From Lactonifactor sp. BIOML-A5 (GTDB lineage Bacteria > Bacillota > Clostridia > Lachnospirales > Lachnospiraceae), in the NCBI RefSeq assembly GCF_009677585.1, contig NZ_WKYV01000006.1, positions 1 through 64,000 on the forward strand: a stretch of 64,000 nt of DNA. Reading direction: 5' to 3'. Below are positions 27,100-34,596 of the stretch, one piece after another; positions within the stretch are counted from its first letter, which is position 1, and each line of letters starts with the position of its first letter. The notes under the pieces are model-generated. The model did not search any database. It saw only the letters and a program-made list of their open reading frames with translations, and was not told where the DNA came from. A program made the translations under genes and the position numbers.

Positions 27100-28065
27100 A
27101 TGACGAGAAAAAGAAGAAAGAGACGAAGAGGGATGAAGAGGCTGGGGAATCTGGCCGCAGTTTTTCTGCTGTTGGTTCTTTTGCTTCTGCTTCTGCCGGC
27201 CAGCAGGCAGATGGAAGGGCTTGTGTCAGGGAAAACCGGATTAGACAGCGCCGCACCAGGGGAAGTATTACAGATAGATGTAAAAAGTCCGAATGCAGTC
27301 TTACTCAGAAGAGAGGACGGCCGGATATTGTTTCAAAAAGGCGGCGGGGAGAAGATCTATCCGGCTTCTCTTACCAAAATCATGACAGTGCTTACAGCAA
27401 TAGAACAGCTCCCGGATTTGGACGAGGAGATTCTCCTCCCGGCAGAGCTTTTCGACCCGCTGTACGCCCAGGGGGCGTCTATGGCGGGCTTCCAGCCGGG
27501 GGAACAGGTGAAAGCCAGAGATCTTCTCTACGGAGCCATGCTTCCAAGCGGCGCGGAGTGCTGTGTGGGGGTGGCCGAAAAAATAGCCGGATCCGAGGAG
27601 GAATTTGCCGCATTGATGAATAAAAAAGCAGAAAAATTAGGGATGAAGCATACACACTTTACCAATACCACCGGGCTTCCGGATGAGAACCATTATTCTA
27701 CGGCAGAGGATATTGCCTGTCTTCTGGACAATGCCCTAAAAAACAATACGTTCCGGGAGATTTTTACCTCCTCCAGATACTCCACGGGAGGAACCAATCT
27801 GCATCCGGAGGGCATCACTTTTTACAGTACGCTCTCTCAGAGTCTGGAGGACCCGACATTTCCGGGGGGAGTAATCGAAGGCGGCAAGACCGGGTATACC
27901 CAGGAGGCAGGGCTTTGCCTGGCCAGTCTGGCAGAGAAGGACGGAAGGGAATATATCTTTGTATCTGCGAAAGGGGAGGGGAACCATCAGACAGAACCGG
28001 TGCATGTGGAGGATGCACTGTACGCATATAAAGCGATCCCGGCTTCCGGTGAAGGAACAGATTAA
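27100..28065 (+). CDS. Serine D-Ala-D-Ala carboxypeptidase (PBP5/DacF type)
   Basis: This penicillin-binding protein trims the terminal D-alanine of peptidoglycan stem peptides outside the cell. It has 321 residues: a basic start and a hydrophobic anchor (about 15-33), then the S11 peptidase domain. The serine motif is SLTK (S90, K93) and the third motif is KTG (K263). The second motif reads SGA (150-152) in place of the usual S-x-N. The C-terminal beta domain of long DacA proteins is absent, so this is a short form. TAGGAGGAA precedes the ATG. It lies just before a response regulator/kinase pair and a VanY gene, suggesting a shared cell-wall job. Confidence 0.9.
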   Translation: MTRKRRKRRRGMKRLGNLAAVFLLLVLLLLLLPASRQMEGLVSGKTGLDSAAPGEVLQIDVKSPNAVLLRREDGRILFQKGGGEKIYPASLTKIMTVLTAIEQLPDLDEEILLPAELFDPLYAQGASMAGFQPGEQVKARDLLYGAMLPSGAECCVGVAEKIAGSEEEFAALMNKKAEKLGMKHTHFTNTTGLPDENHYSTAEDIACLLDNALKNNTFREIFTSSRYSTGGTNLHPEGITFYSTLSQSLEDPTFPGGVIEGGKTGYTQEAGLCLASLAEKDGREYIFVSAKGEGNHQTEPVHVEDALYAYKAIPASGEGTD

Positions 28066-28095
28066 TCCCTTCATTTCTGCAGAAAATCCTGGAAA

Positions 28096-28128
28096 TGATA
28101 CAATTTTGATACATCTTTGAGGTATAAT
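28096..28128 (+). promoter_or_regulatory. Direct-repeat operator and -10 box of the second two-component operon
   Basis: TGATACA occurs at 28096-28102 and 28107-28113 (period 11 bp), followed 9 bases later by TATAAT (28123-28128). Two further GATACA copies lie at 28130-28135 and 28139-28144. There is no good -35 box; this is the layout of promoters activated by OmpR/PhoB-type regulators. The same TGATACA-4-TGATACA repeat precedes the VanY gene. Confidence 0.7.
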
Positions 28129-28156
28129 GGATACAAATGATACAGGGGAGAAAAAG

Positions 28157-28810
28157 ATGATCAAAATACTGATTGTGGAAGACGAAGAACCAATTTCGAA
28201 TCTTATACGGATAAATCTTAGAAAGGCGGGGTACCTGTGTGACTGCGCCTTTGACGGTCTGGAGGCGGCGGACCGAATGGCGGAAGGGGGATATGATCTG
28301 ATCCTTTTAGATATCATGCTGCCTAAGATTGATGGGTACGAATTGCTGGAATATGCCAAGACACTGGACCTTCCTGTGATTTTTATTACAGCTATGGGAA
28401 CCCTGAACCATAAGGTGAAGGGGCTCCGCCAGGGAGCGGACGATTATATCACAAAGCCTTTTGAGATCGTAGAGCTTCTGGCCCGTGTGGAGAGCACTCT
28501 CCGAAGGTATCACAAGGCCCAGAAGATAATACGGATCCTGGATGTGGAGATTGATGTGCCTTCCCGGATCGTAAGACAGAACAAGGAGCAGGTGCTTCTC
28601 ACTCTGAAAGAGTTTGAACTGCTGCTGCTCTTTGTGAGAAACAAAAATGTAGCGCTTTACCGGGAGACCATCTATGAAAATGTATGGGAGAGCAGTTATC
28701 TGGGAGACAGCAGAACGGTGGATCTCCACGTACAGCGGCTGCGGAAAAAACTGGGTTGGGAAAAGCATATAGTGTCTGTGTATAAAGTGGGATACCGATT
28801 GGAGGCATAG
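28157..28810 (+). CDS. OmpR-family response regulator (cell-wall cluster)
   Basis: This is a 217-residue regulator: a receiver domain with acidic pair at residues 9-10, D52 in LLDIMLPKIDG and the lysine in ITKPFE, then a winged-helix domain (about 125-215). I chose ATG 28157 because GGGGAG lies upstream; an ATG at 28127 is in frame but sits inside the promoter. The kinase gene begins at the very next base after the stop. Direct repeats TGATACA upstream of this gene and upstream of the VanY gene suggest that it controls itself and VanY. Confidence 0.93.
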   Translation: MIKILIVEDEEPISNLIRINLRKAGYLCDCAFDGLEAADRMAEGGYDLILLDIMLPKIDGYELLEYAKTLDLPVIFITAMGTLNHKVKGLRQGADDYITKPFEIVELLARVESTLRRYHKAQKIIRILDVEIDVPSRIVRQNKEQVLLTLKEFELLLLFVRNKNVALYRETIYENVWESSYLGDSRTVDLHVQRLRKKLGWEKHIVSVYKVGYRLEA

Positions 28811-30244
28811 ATGAAATTCCGTTGGAAGATCTTTTTCATTTTCATATCCTTCATTACTCTGATTTTCAGTATCTTCGGGGCGTGGATGGTAAATGCTACC
28901 TTTCAGACCTCTCTGGAGAGGGAAATTGACCGGGGAAAGTCTGAGAACCAGATGTTTCAGTTCGCTTTTGAGATGGCCCTGGATTCTCTTGGAGAAGAAT
29001 ATGTTGTGATGCAGGACAGCGTATTCCAGGATATCTCCAACTCTATGAGGGACGGGAGTGCGGGGGGAGAGAGTTTTATCCGGGTGTATGACAGAGAGGC
29101 AAAGCTGCTGTTTGACAATACAGGCATGGAAACAGATATGGACTTTATCTCCAGTCTGGACGGGGCGGCAGGGGGCTATCAAATCTACCATGATCCAGGG
29201 GAGAGAAACGACGGGTATTATCTGGCAGTCATATGCAGGGCCGGAGAAAAGGAAAGTCCTTTTTATCTGGAAAATATTATGGATATTTCATATATTTACA
29301 GGGAAAGAGAAGCTCTGTTTGCCAGATACCGCATAGCCATTCTGGTTCTTTTGGTTCTCACCGGGTGTGTAACCCTGATTCTCTCTCAGCTGCTCACCAG
29401 ATCCGTGGTATCCCTGTCCCGAATCACCAGGCGGTTTGCCAAGGGGGACTATCAGATCCGGGCCAGGCATTACGGAGGGGATGAGATTGGAGAGCTGACT
29501 AAGGACTTTAACAGTATGGCGGACAAGCTGTCCAGAAAAATTGAGGAGCTTCAGGAGGCAGCCAGAAAACAGGAGGACTTTACGGCTTCTTTTGCCCATG
29601 AGCTGAAGACTCCGCTCACTTCCATTATCGGCTATGCCGATATGCTCCGTATGATGGATCTGAACCGGGAGGAGATCATGGAGGCATCCAACTACATTTA
29701 TTCCCAGGGAAAGCGCCTGGAGAGCCTGTCTTTAAAACTGCTGGAGCTTATCGTGACCGATAACCAGGATCAGGAGCTTCGATTACTCTCTGTAAAGCCT
29801 CTTTTGGAGGAGGCTGGACGGGTAGTGGCGGCATCCCTGGCGGAAAAAAAGATTCATCTGGAGGAGGACATAGAGGAGGGGGAGGTCAAAGGGGACAGAG
29901 ATCTTCTCATGTCCCTGTTCATAAATCTGATGGATAATTCCAGAAAAGCGCTGAAAGCAGGAGGCATAATATCCCTCTGGGGCAGGAGCCGGGGAGAGGG
30001 TTACGAAGTCTGCGTCCGGGATAATGGCTGCGGTATTCCTAAGGAGGAGCTCAGCCGGATTACAGAGGCCTTCTATATGGTAGACAAATCCCGTTCCAGA
30101 AAACAGGGGGGAGCAGGGCTGGGGCTGACTCTTTGCAGCAGAATTGTATATCTGCACGGAGCCAGATGGGAGATTCAGAGTGATCAGGGCAAGGGGACAT
30201 CTATCTCTATCTTCTTTCCCGGAAAGGAGGAACTCAATGCATAG
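28811..30244 (+). CDS. Sensor histidine kinase with HAMP domain (cell-wall cluster)
   Basis: This is a 477-residue membrane kinase. Helix 1 (about 6-28) and helix 2 (about 172-194) enclose an outside sensor domain of about 140 residues. A HAMP domain (about 195-248) leads to the dimerisation motif FAHELKTPLTSI with H263 and an ATPase domain with NLMDNSRKAL, DNGCGIP and GAGLGLTLCSRI. It starts directly after the response regulator stop. Its end overlaps the next gene by 8 bases, so three genes are coupled. Given the DacF- and VanY-type genes around it, cell-wall state or a glycopeptide-like signal is plausible, but the signal is not shown. Confidence 0.93.
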   Translation: MKFRWKIFFIFISFITLIFSIFGAWMVNATFQTSLEREIDRGKSENQMFQFAFEMALDSLGEEYVVMQDSVFQDISNSMRDGSAGGESFIRVYDREAKLLFDNTGMETDMDFISSLDGAAGGYQIYHDPGERNDGYYLAVICRAGEKESPFYLENIMDISYIYREREALFARYRIAILVLLVLTGCVTLILSQLLTRSVVSLSRITRRFAKGDYQIRARHYGGDEIGELTKDFNSMADKLSRKIEELQEAARKQEDFTASFAHELKTPLTSIIGYADMLRMMDLNREEIMEASNYIYSQGKRLESLSLKLLELIVTDNQDQELRLLSVKPLLEEAGRVVAASLAEKKIHLEEDIEEGEVKGDRDLLMSLFINLMDNSRKALKAGGIISLWGRSRGEGYEVCVRDNGCGIPKEELSRITEAFYMVDKSRSRKQGGAGLGLTLCSRIVYLHGARWEIQSDQGKGTSISIFFPGKEELNA

Positions 30245-31076
30245 AGGGCGATGGAAATATGTCTTCAGCTTTCTGCTGGTCTGTATGCTGGTGATCACAG
30301 CTATCTTTCTTCCCCAGGCGTACTCAAGGCTGTGGGACGGCAAATATCAGGAACATGTCACCCTGTTTTCCAGAGAACAAAGTCTCATCTCCCATGAATA
30401 TGATACCTCCATAGAGCAGAAAATAAAGATACTGACCCGGGAGGAGAGCGGCGGTGAACCCCTCCGGCCGGTCCGCCAGACAAGAGAAAATGCGGTCAGC
30501 CAGGAAAAGCTTGTGGAAAAGCTGACCGAAGAGCTGAAACAGATGTCAGCAAACAGTATGACAGACAGGATGCTATCCTACGATCTGCAAGACTGCTTTC
30601 AGTCGGCACAGCTTTATAGCGTAAAGGATAGCTCTGACACAGAAAATTCAGGAGACAGTGTATTATTCTGGCAGCTGAAGTTCGAGAACAGCGACGGCTT
30701 TTACGGGGAAGTATGCCTCGATGCATATACCTATACCATATACTGCATAAATGTTCTCCAGAGGATTTCTTATTCCAGGGAGATGCTGGAGAATTACCGA
30801 ATATCTGCAACGGATGCGTCCAGGTCGGAGTCTATGGTGGATTATGAGGAAATCTTTGAAAGTATTCAGGCATATGCCACCGACTACCTAAAGGTAGAGG
30901 AGGGATCCTGGAATGCTGTGGGGATGGAAACAGAGGTTTGGATGCATGCGGTTCTGGGGCAAACGAAATTTGACATCAAAAGCAGGCAGACCTTTGATGA
31001 CAGGGGATTTTATGCCCAGCTTGGGCTCGGCAGTATGCTGGACTGGACAGACAGCAATACCACAGAAGAAAAATGA
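30237..31076 (+). CDS. Uncharacterised membrane-anchored protein coupled to the kinase
   Basis: This is a 279-residue protein with one hydrophobic segment near the N-terminus (about 8-28) and a large outside domain. I recognise no family. The charged exported part has a stretch rich in Glu/Lys (about 85-115). The ATG at 30237 lies inside the end of the kinase gene (8-base overlap) and follows AAAGGAGG, so it is translated with the kinase. Such coupling often marks an accessory sensor or a regulator of the kinase, comparable to YycH/YycI-type proteins, but I see no sequence likeness to those. The stop codon is part of the TGATACA repeat that precedes the VanY gene. Confidence 0.7.
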   Translation: MHRGRWKYVFSFLLVCMLVITAIFLPQAYSRLWDGKYQEHVTLFSREQSLISHEYDTSIEQKIKILTREESGGEPLRPVRQTRENAVSQEKLVEKLTEELKQMSANSMTDRMLSYDLQDCFQSAQLYSVKDSSDTENSGDSVLFWQLKFENSDGFYGEVCLDAYTYTIYCINVLQRISYSREMLENYRISATDASRSESMVDYEEIFESIQAYATDYLKVEEGSWNAVGMETEVWMHAVLGQTKFDIKSRQTFDDRGFYAQLGLGSMLDWTDSNTTEEK

Positions 31077-31091
31077 TACAACTATGATACA
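31074..31091 (+). promoter_or_regulatory. TGATACA direct repeat before the VanY gene
   Basis: TGATACA at 31074-31080 and 31085-31091, with a 4-base spacer and 11-bp period, exactly as at 28096-28113. It starts at the stop codon of the preceding gene and lies 75 bases before the VanY-type start. No clear -10 box follows at the expected distance. Confidence 0.6.
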
Positions 31092-31165
31092 AAAAATAAA
31101 CGTTTTCGATGCAAGAGAGGCTTATCCTTTAAGTCAGAGAAGAGACATAAGAGGAGGAATGCTGC

Positions 31166-31891
31166 ATGAGAAGAAAATTATACTACCATTTTTCGATAGT
31201 TATCATAGCAGGCCTCTGCGTTCTTGGATGCTCTCCAAAAAAAAGCCGGGATGTGTCAACCTCTCAGGCCGAAGGAGAGACCATACAGGAAGCGGAGGCG
31301 GAAGCTGAAGGGGCTTCCAAATCAGTAAATAAGGAGGACCCGCTGCTGCTTCTTGTGAACAAGGATACACCGCTGCCCAAGGATTACGATCCTGAGCTGA
31401 AAGTGCTCAACAGCGGCAATAAAAGCGTTGCCGAAGTGATTTATAACGATCTGCGGGATATGCTGACGGCGGGGAATGCCCAGGGACTGAGCTTCTGCAT
31501 TGCATCGGGTTACAGAAGTTCGGAGAGGCAGCAGGAGATTCTGGATCAGGATATCCGGAAATTAACAGCAAAAGGTATGGATTATGATACTGCTTATCAA
31601 AATGTAACAAGAACGGTAATGCCTGCAGGGTACAGCGAACATGAAACCGGTCTGGCAGTGGATATTACGGCTCTCTCCAATCAAATGCTGGACGAGACGC
31701 AGGTGGATACGCCGGAAAACCGGTGGCTGAGGGAAAACTGCAGCAAATACGGCTTTATTCTCCGGTATCCAGAGGGCAAGGAGGAGATAACCAAGATTGA
31801 CTATGAGCCCTGGCATTTCCGTTATGTGGGAAAGGAGGCAGCCAGAGAGATTACGGAGAGGCAGATAACCTTGGAGGAATATCTGAAATAG
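31166..31891 (+). CDS. VanY-type D,D-carboxypeptidase lipoprotein
   Basis: This is a 241-residue zinc peptidase of the VanY/M15B family, which removes the terminal D-Ala from peptidoglycan precursors or stem peptides. The N-terminus has a lipoprotein signal ending in VLGC (lipid-bearing cysteine at residue 21), then a low-complexity Glu/Ala linker. The metal site is visible as SEHETGLAVDI near 157-167 and EPWHFRY near 212-218. The start has AGAGGAGG upstream. It lacks vanHAX-type partners, so this is housekeeping or stress-related cell-wall remodelling rather than a vancomycin resistance cluster. Direct repeats upstream point to control by the regulator at 28.2 kb. Confidence 0.9.
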   Translation: MRRKLYYHFSIVIIAGLCVLGCSPKKSRDVSTSQAEGETIQEAEAEAEGASKSVNKEDPLLLLVNKDTPLPKDYDPELKVLNSGNKSVAEVIYNDLRDMLTAGNAQGLSFCIASGYRSSERQQEILDQDIRKLTAKGMDYDTAYQNVTRTVMPAGYSEHETGLAVDITALSNQMLDETQVDTPENRWLRENCSKYGFILRYPEGKEEITKIDYEPWHFRYVGKEAAREITERQITLEEYLK

Positions 31892-31913
31892 AAAAAAGGG
31901 GAGGTTTCATTCA

Positions 31914-32186
31914 ATGAAGATAAGACAAAGACTTAGAATTATGGAAAGCAATAATCAAAAGGACCTGAAGATTAAACTGTTTTTTCTGGCAGATCAGATG
32001 GGCCTGTCCGGCTGGATTCAACATGAAGCGGAGGGAATCGTAGCTGCGGAGATTCAGGGGGAAGAAGAGTGCCTGAATCTGTATCTGGAGCAGAGTATGG
32101 CGCTTTACCATATATCAAAGGACCGACTTATCTGTGGACCGGCAAAAAAAGGGGAGGCAGCCCGGGAGGGACTGAAAATCGGATAG
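31914..32186 (+). CDS. Acylphosphatase-like small protein, probably inactive
   Basis: This 90-residue protein resembles acylphosphatase over its middle part: a helix then LSGWIQH, EGIVAAEIQGEEECLNLYLEQ. True acylphosphatases have VQGVGFR with a catalytic arginine and an asparagine in GWVRN. Here the loop motif is missing and the asparagine position reads histidine, so phosphatase activity is unlikely. It starts 22 bases after the VanY stop with GGGGAGG upstream, and a terminator follows, so it is the last gene of that group. It could be a binding or regulatory relic. The family call rests on my alignment by eye. Confidence 0.55.
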   Translation: MKIRQRLRIMESNNQKDLKIKLFFLADQMGLSGWIQHEAEGIVAAEIQGEEECLNLYLEQSMALYHISKDRLICGPAKKGEAAREGLKIG

Positions 32187-32197
32187 AGATCACAAAG

Positions 32198-32240
32198 GGG
32201 TTTGGACTGTCTGCCATTGCAGCTGTCCAAACCCTCTTTT
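32198..32240. terminator. Terminator between the VanY group and arcC
   Basis: GGGTTTGGAC (32198-32207) pairs perfectly with 32225-32234 and is followed by TCTTTT on the plus strand. The flanking genes converge, so it may serve both. Confidence 0.8.
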
Positions 32241-32254
32241 AAGTAAGAGAGGCT

Positions 32255-33196
32255 TTATTTATGAATCAGAGTTCCCGTCTCCCCTGCAATTCCGTCTTTT
32301 GCTTTCTCCAGCAGAGTAATCAGAGCCGTGCGCCCTTCCTTGGAGGATGCAAAATCAATGGCAGCCTGTACCTTAGGCAGCATAGAACCAGGGGCGAACT
32401 GCCCCTCCTCCGCGTACTGAAGGGCCTGTTCTACCTTCAGATCCGATAACCATTCCTGGTTCTCTTTCCCAAAGTTAATGGCAACTTTTTCTACTGCAGT
32501 CAGAATGATCAGATAGTCGGCATCCAGTTCCTTGGCAAGCAGACAGCTGGCAAAGTCTTTGTCTATAACCGCACTGGCGCCTTTGAGATGGTTGCCCTGA
32601 AGGGTCACAGGGATCCCGCCGCCGCCGCAGGCGATAACCACTTCACCGGATTCCACCAGGGAGCGTATGGCCTTGATCTCCACAATTTCTTTTGGCTTGG
32701 GAGACGCCACAAAACGGCGGTAGCCCCTTCCGGCATCTTCCCGCATAATATGGCCGTATTTGGAGGCAACGGTATCGGCCTCCTCCTTTGTGAGAAATTT
32801 TCCGATAGGTTTGGAAGGGTTCAAAAAGGCAGGATCCTCCGCGTCAACCCGGACCTGCGTTACCATGGTGGACACAGGAATGTCCTTGATGCTGCGATTC
32901 AAAAGCTCTTCTCTCAGTGCGTTCTGCAGATCATAGCCAATGTAGGCCTGACTCATGGCCACACACACGGAGAGAGGGGTGTTGGGCTGTGCAGGGTCTT
33001 CCCTGGAAAGGGCTGCCATGGCATTGTTAATCATTCCTACCTGCGGCCCGTTCCCGTGGGCCACGATAACCTGATGTCCTTCTTCGATGAGGTCGACAAT
33101 GGCCTTTGCCGTGATCTTAACGGCAGCCATCTGTTCCGGCAGGGTATTTCCCAGGGCATTGCCGCCCAATGCGATAACGATTCTTTTTTTGTTCAT
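32255..33196 (-). CDS. arcC: Carbamate kinase
   Basis: Carbamate kinase turns carbamoyl phosphate and ADP into ATP, ammonia and CO2. The protein has 313 residues, the normal length. ALGGNAL at the N-terminus, VAHGNGPQVG, and the segment with VIDKDFAS are family marks. It is the last gene of a leftward operon after ygeW, dpaL and ygeY. There is no arginine deiminase or ornithine transcarbamoylase gene in the window, so the carbamoyl phosphate most likely comes from the YgeW reaction of purine/ureide breakdown. AGGGGGA precedes the ATG. A GC-rich hairpin lies in the gap to ygeW. Confidence 0.96.
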   Translation of the reverse strand: MNKKRIVIALGGNALGNTLPEQMAAVKITAKAIVDLIEEGHQVIVAHGNGPQVGMINNAMAALSREDPAQPNTPLSVCVAMSQAYIGYDLQNALREELLNRSIKDIPVSTMVTQVRVDAEDPAFLNPSKPIGKFLTKEEADTVASKYGHIMREDAGRGYRRFVASPKPKEIVEIKAIRSLVESGEVVIACGGGGIPVTLQGNHLKGASAVIDKDFASCLLAKELDADYLIILTAVEKVAINFGKENQEWLSDLKVEQALQYAEEGQFAPGSMLPKVQAAIDFASSKEGRTALITLLEKAKDGIAGETGTLIHK

Positions 33197-33223
33197 TGTA
33201 AATTCCCCCTAAAAATAGATTGA

Positions 33224-33261
33224 GCCCGGGACAACTATGCGCGCCGCACAACCGCCCGGGC
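33224..33261 (-). promoter_or_regulatory. Intercistronic hairpin between ygeW and arcC
   Basis: GCCCGGG (33224-33230) and CCCGGGC (33255-33261) pair, and the enclosed GC-rich loop contains a smaller GCG/CGC pairing. No T run follows on the minus strand, so it is more likely an mRNA stabilising or processing element than a terminator. Confidence 0.45.
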
Positions 33262-33270
33262 AGTTTTTAC

Positions 33271-34464
33271 TTATTTAAAGACTCTCGGTGTGCCTTTTTC
33301 TTCCAGTTTTTTCAATACATCTGCCGGATCTGCGAATTTACTCAGCATAATCATAGCGGCGATAACATATGGCTTAAAGCTTGCTTCTTTGTAAAGAGGT
33401 GTCCTGTAGCGGTCAAATACGGTTGCGTCAACTTCGCCGGTCTCGCAGCTTACGCCGGTGATATCGGCAGGCAGGCAGTGGAGATAAAGCGCTTTTCCGT
33501 CCTTTGTGGTCTTCATCAGCTCTTCGGTGCAAGCCCAGTCTTTGTGCTGTGCGTTTTGTGCCAGGAGTTCTTTTTCCAGCTTATCAATGCCGTCAAAGTC
33601 CCCTTCACCGTAAAGATTGGTGCGTTTTTCCATGGCTGCAAAAGGCGCCCAGCTCTTGGGATATACAATATCAGCGTCTTTGAAGGCTTCTTCCATGCTG
33701 TTGGTTCTCTTGAAGGAACCGCCGGATTTCTCGGCATTTTTTCTGGCAACTTCTTCTACTTCTGGCATTACCTCATACCCTTCCGGATGAGCCAGGACAA
33801 CTTCCATACCCATACGGGTCATCAGACCGATGACACCCTGGGGAACAGAGAGCGGTTTTCCGTAAGAAGGAGAGTACGCCCATGTCATCGCAAGCTTCTT
33901 TCCTTTTAAATTCTCAATGCCGCCGAATTCATGGATAATGTGGAGCATATCCGCCATACACTGGGTGGGATGGTCAATGTCGCACTGTAAGTTTACTAAG
34001 GTAGGACGCTGTTCTAAGATACCGTCTCTGTGACCTTCTTCTACTGAATCAGCTACCTCATGCATGTAGGCATTTCCCTTGCCGATATACATATCGTCAC
34101 GGATACCGATAACATCTGCCATGAAGGAGATCATGTTAGCGGTCTCACGTACGGTTTCTCCGTGTGCCACCTGAGATTTGCCCTCGTCCAGATCCTGTAC
34201 CTCCAGTCCTAATAAGTTACAGGCTGAGGCAAAAGAAAAACGGGTGCGTGTGGAGTTGTCACGGAATAAAGAGATTCCAAGGCCGCTCTCAAAGACCTTT
34301 GTAGAGATGTTATTTTCTCTCATAAAGCGGAGTGCGTCAGCTACTGTCCAGACAGCCTCAAGTTCTTCATCGGTCTTTTCCCAGGTGAGGAAGAAGTCAT
34401 TGTTGTACATTTCCTTGAAATTTAATTTATTTAATTTATCGATATAATCCTGTAAAGTTTTCAT
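33271..34464 (-). CDS. ygeW: Knotted carbamoyltransferase YgeW
   Basis: YgeW is a transcarbamoylase of the aspartate/ornithine carbamoyltransferase superfamily. In anaerobic purine breakdown it is thought to run in the catabolic direction, giving carbamoyl phosphate and 2,3-diaminopropionate from a ureido compound. The protein has 397 residues. The carbamoyl-phosphate motif is the YgeW form FRDNSTRTRFS (67-77), unlike STRT/STRP of other members, and HCLPADI is present near residue 335. It lies between ygeY and arcC on the same strand, matching the expected order of reactions. A structured gap of 132 bases separates it from ygeY. Confidence 0.95.
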   Translation of the reverse strand: MKTLQDYIDKLNKLNFKEMYNNDFFLTWEKTDEELEAVWTVADALRFMRENNISTKVFESGLGISLFRDNSTRTRFSFASACNLLGLEVQDLDEGKSQVAHGETVRETANMISFMADVIGIRDDMYIGKGNAYMHEVADSVEEGHRDGILEQRPTLVNLQCDIDHPTQCMADMLHIIHEFGGIENLKGKKLAMTWAYSPSYGKPLSVPQGVIGLMTRMGMEVVLAHPEGYEVMPEVEEVARKNAEKSGGSFKRTNSMEEAFKDADIVYPKSWAPFAAMEKRTNLYGEGDFDGIDKLEKELLAQNAQHKDWACTEELMKTTKDGKALYLHCLPADITGVSCETGEVDATVFDRYRTPLYKEASFKPYVIAAMIMLSKFADPADVLKKLEEKGTPRVFK

Positions 34465-34509
34465 AATGGGCGTAATCCTTTCTTTTATATAAATAGTTGG
34501 TAGTTAGAG

Positions 34510-34567
34510 ACTCATTCCCTGTTATGCCAAATAGGGCAGAAAAAGGAGGGCAGGACAGGAAATGAGT
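34510..34567 (-). promoter_or_regulatory. Intercistronic inverted repeat between ygeY and ygeW
   Basis: ACTCATTCCCTGT (34510-34522) pairs with ACAGGAAATGAGT (34555-34567), 13 bp with one mismatch or G-U pair, around a 32-base loop that holds TGCC/GGCA. The position in the leftward operon suggests an mRNA element that adjusts ygeW/arcC against ygeY/dpaL. Confidence 0.5.
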
Positions 34568-34596
34568 ATAGTTGCCGAACGTAACGGATAGGTCTG

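Noticed and set aside
30144..30236. Longer N-terminus of the unknown protein after the kinase
   Set aside because: An in-frame ATG at 30144 lies deep inside the kinase ATPase domain and would put 31 hydrophilic residues before the membrane anchor; ATG 30237 has AAAGGAGG upstream.
27100..31891. Vancomycin resistance (van) gene cluster
   Set aside because: A two-component system and VanY- and DacF-type peptidases are present, but there are no vanH, vanA/B ligase or vanX genes, so only cell-wall remodelling can be claimed.
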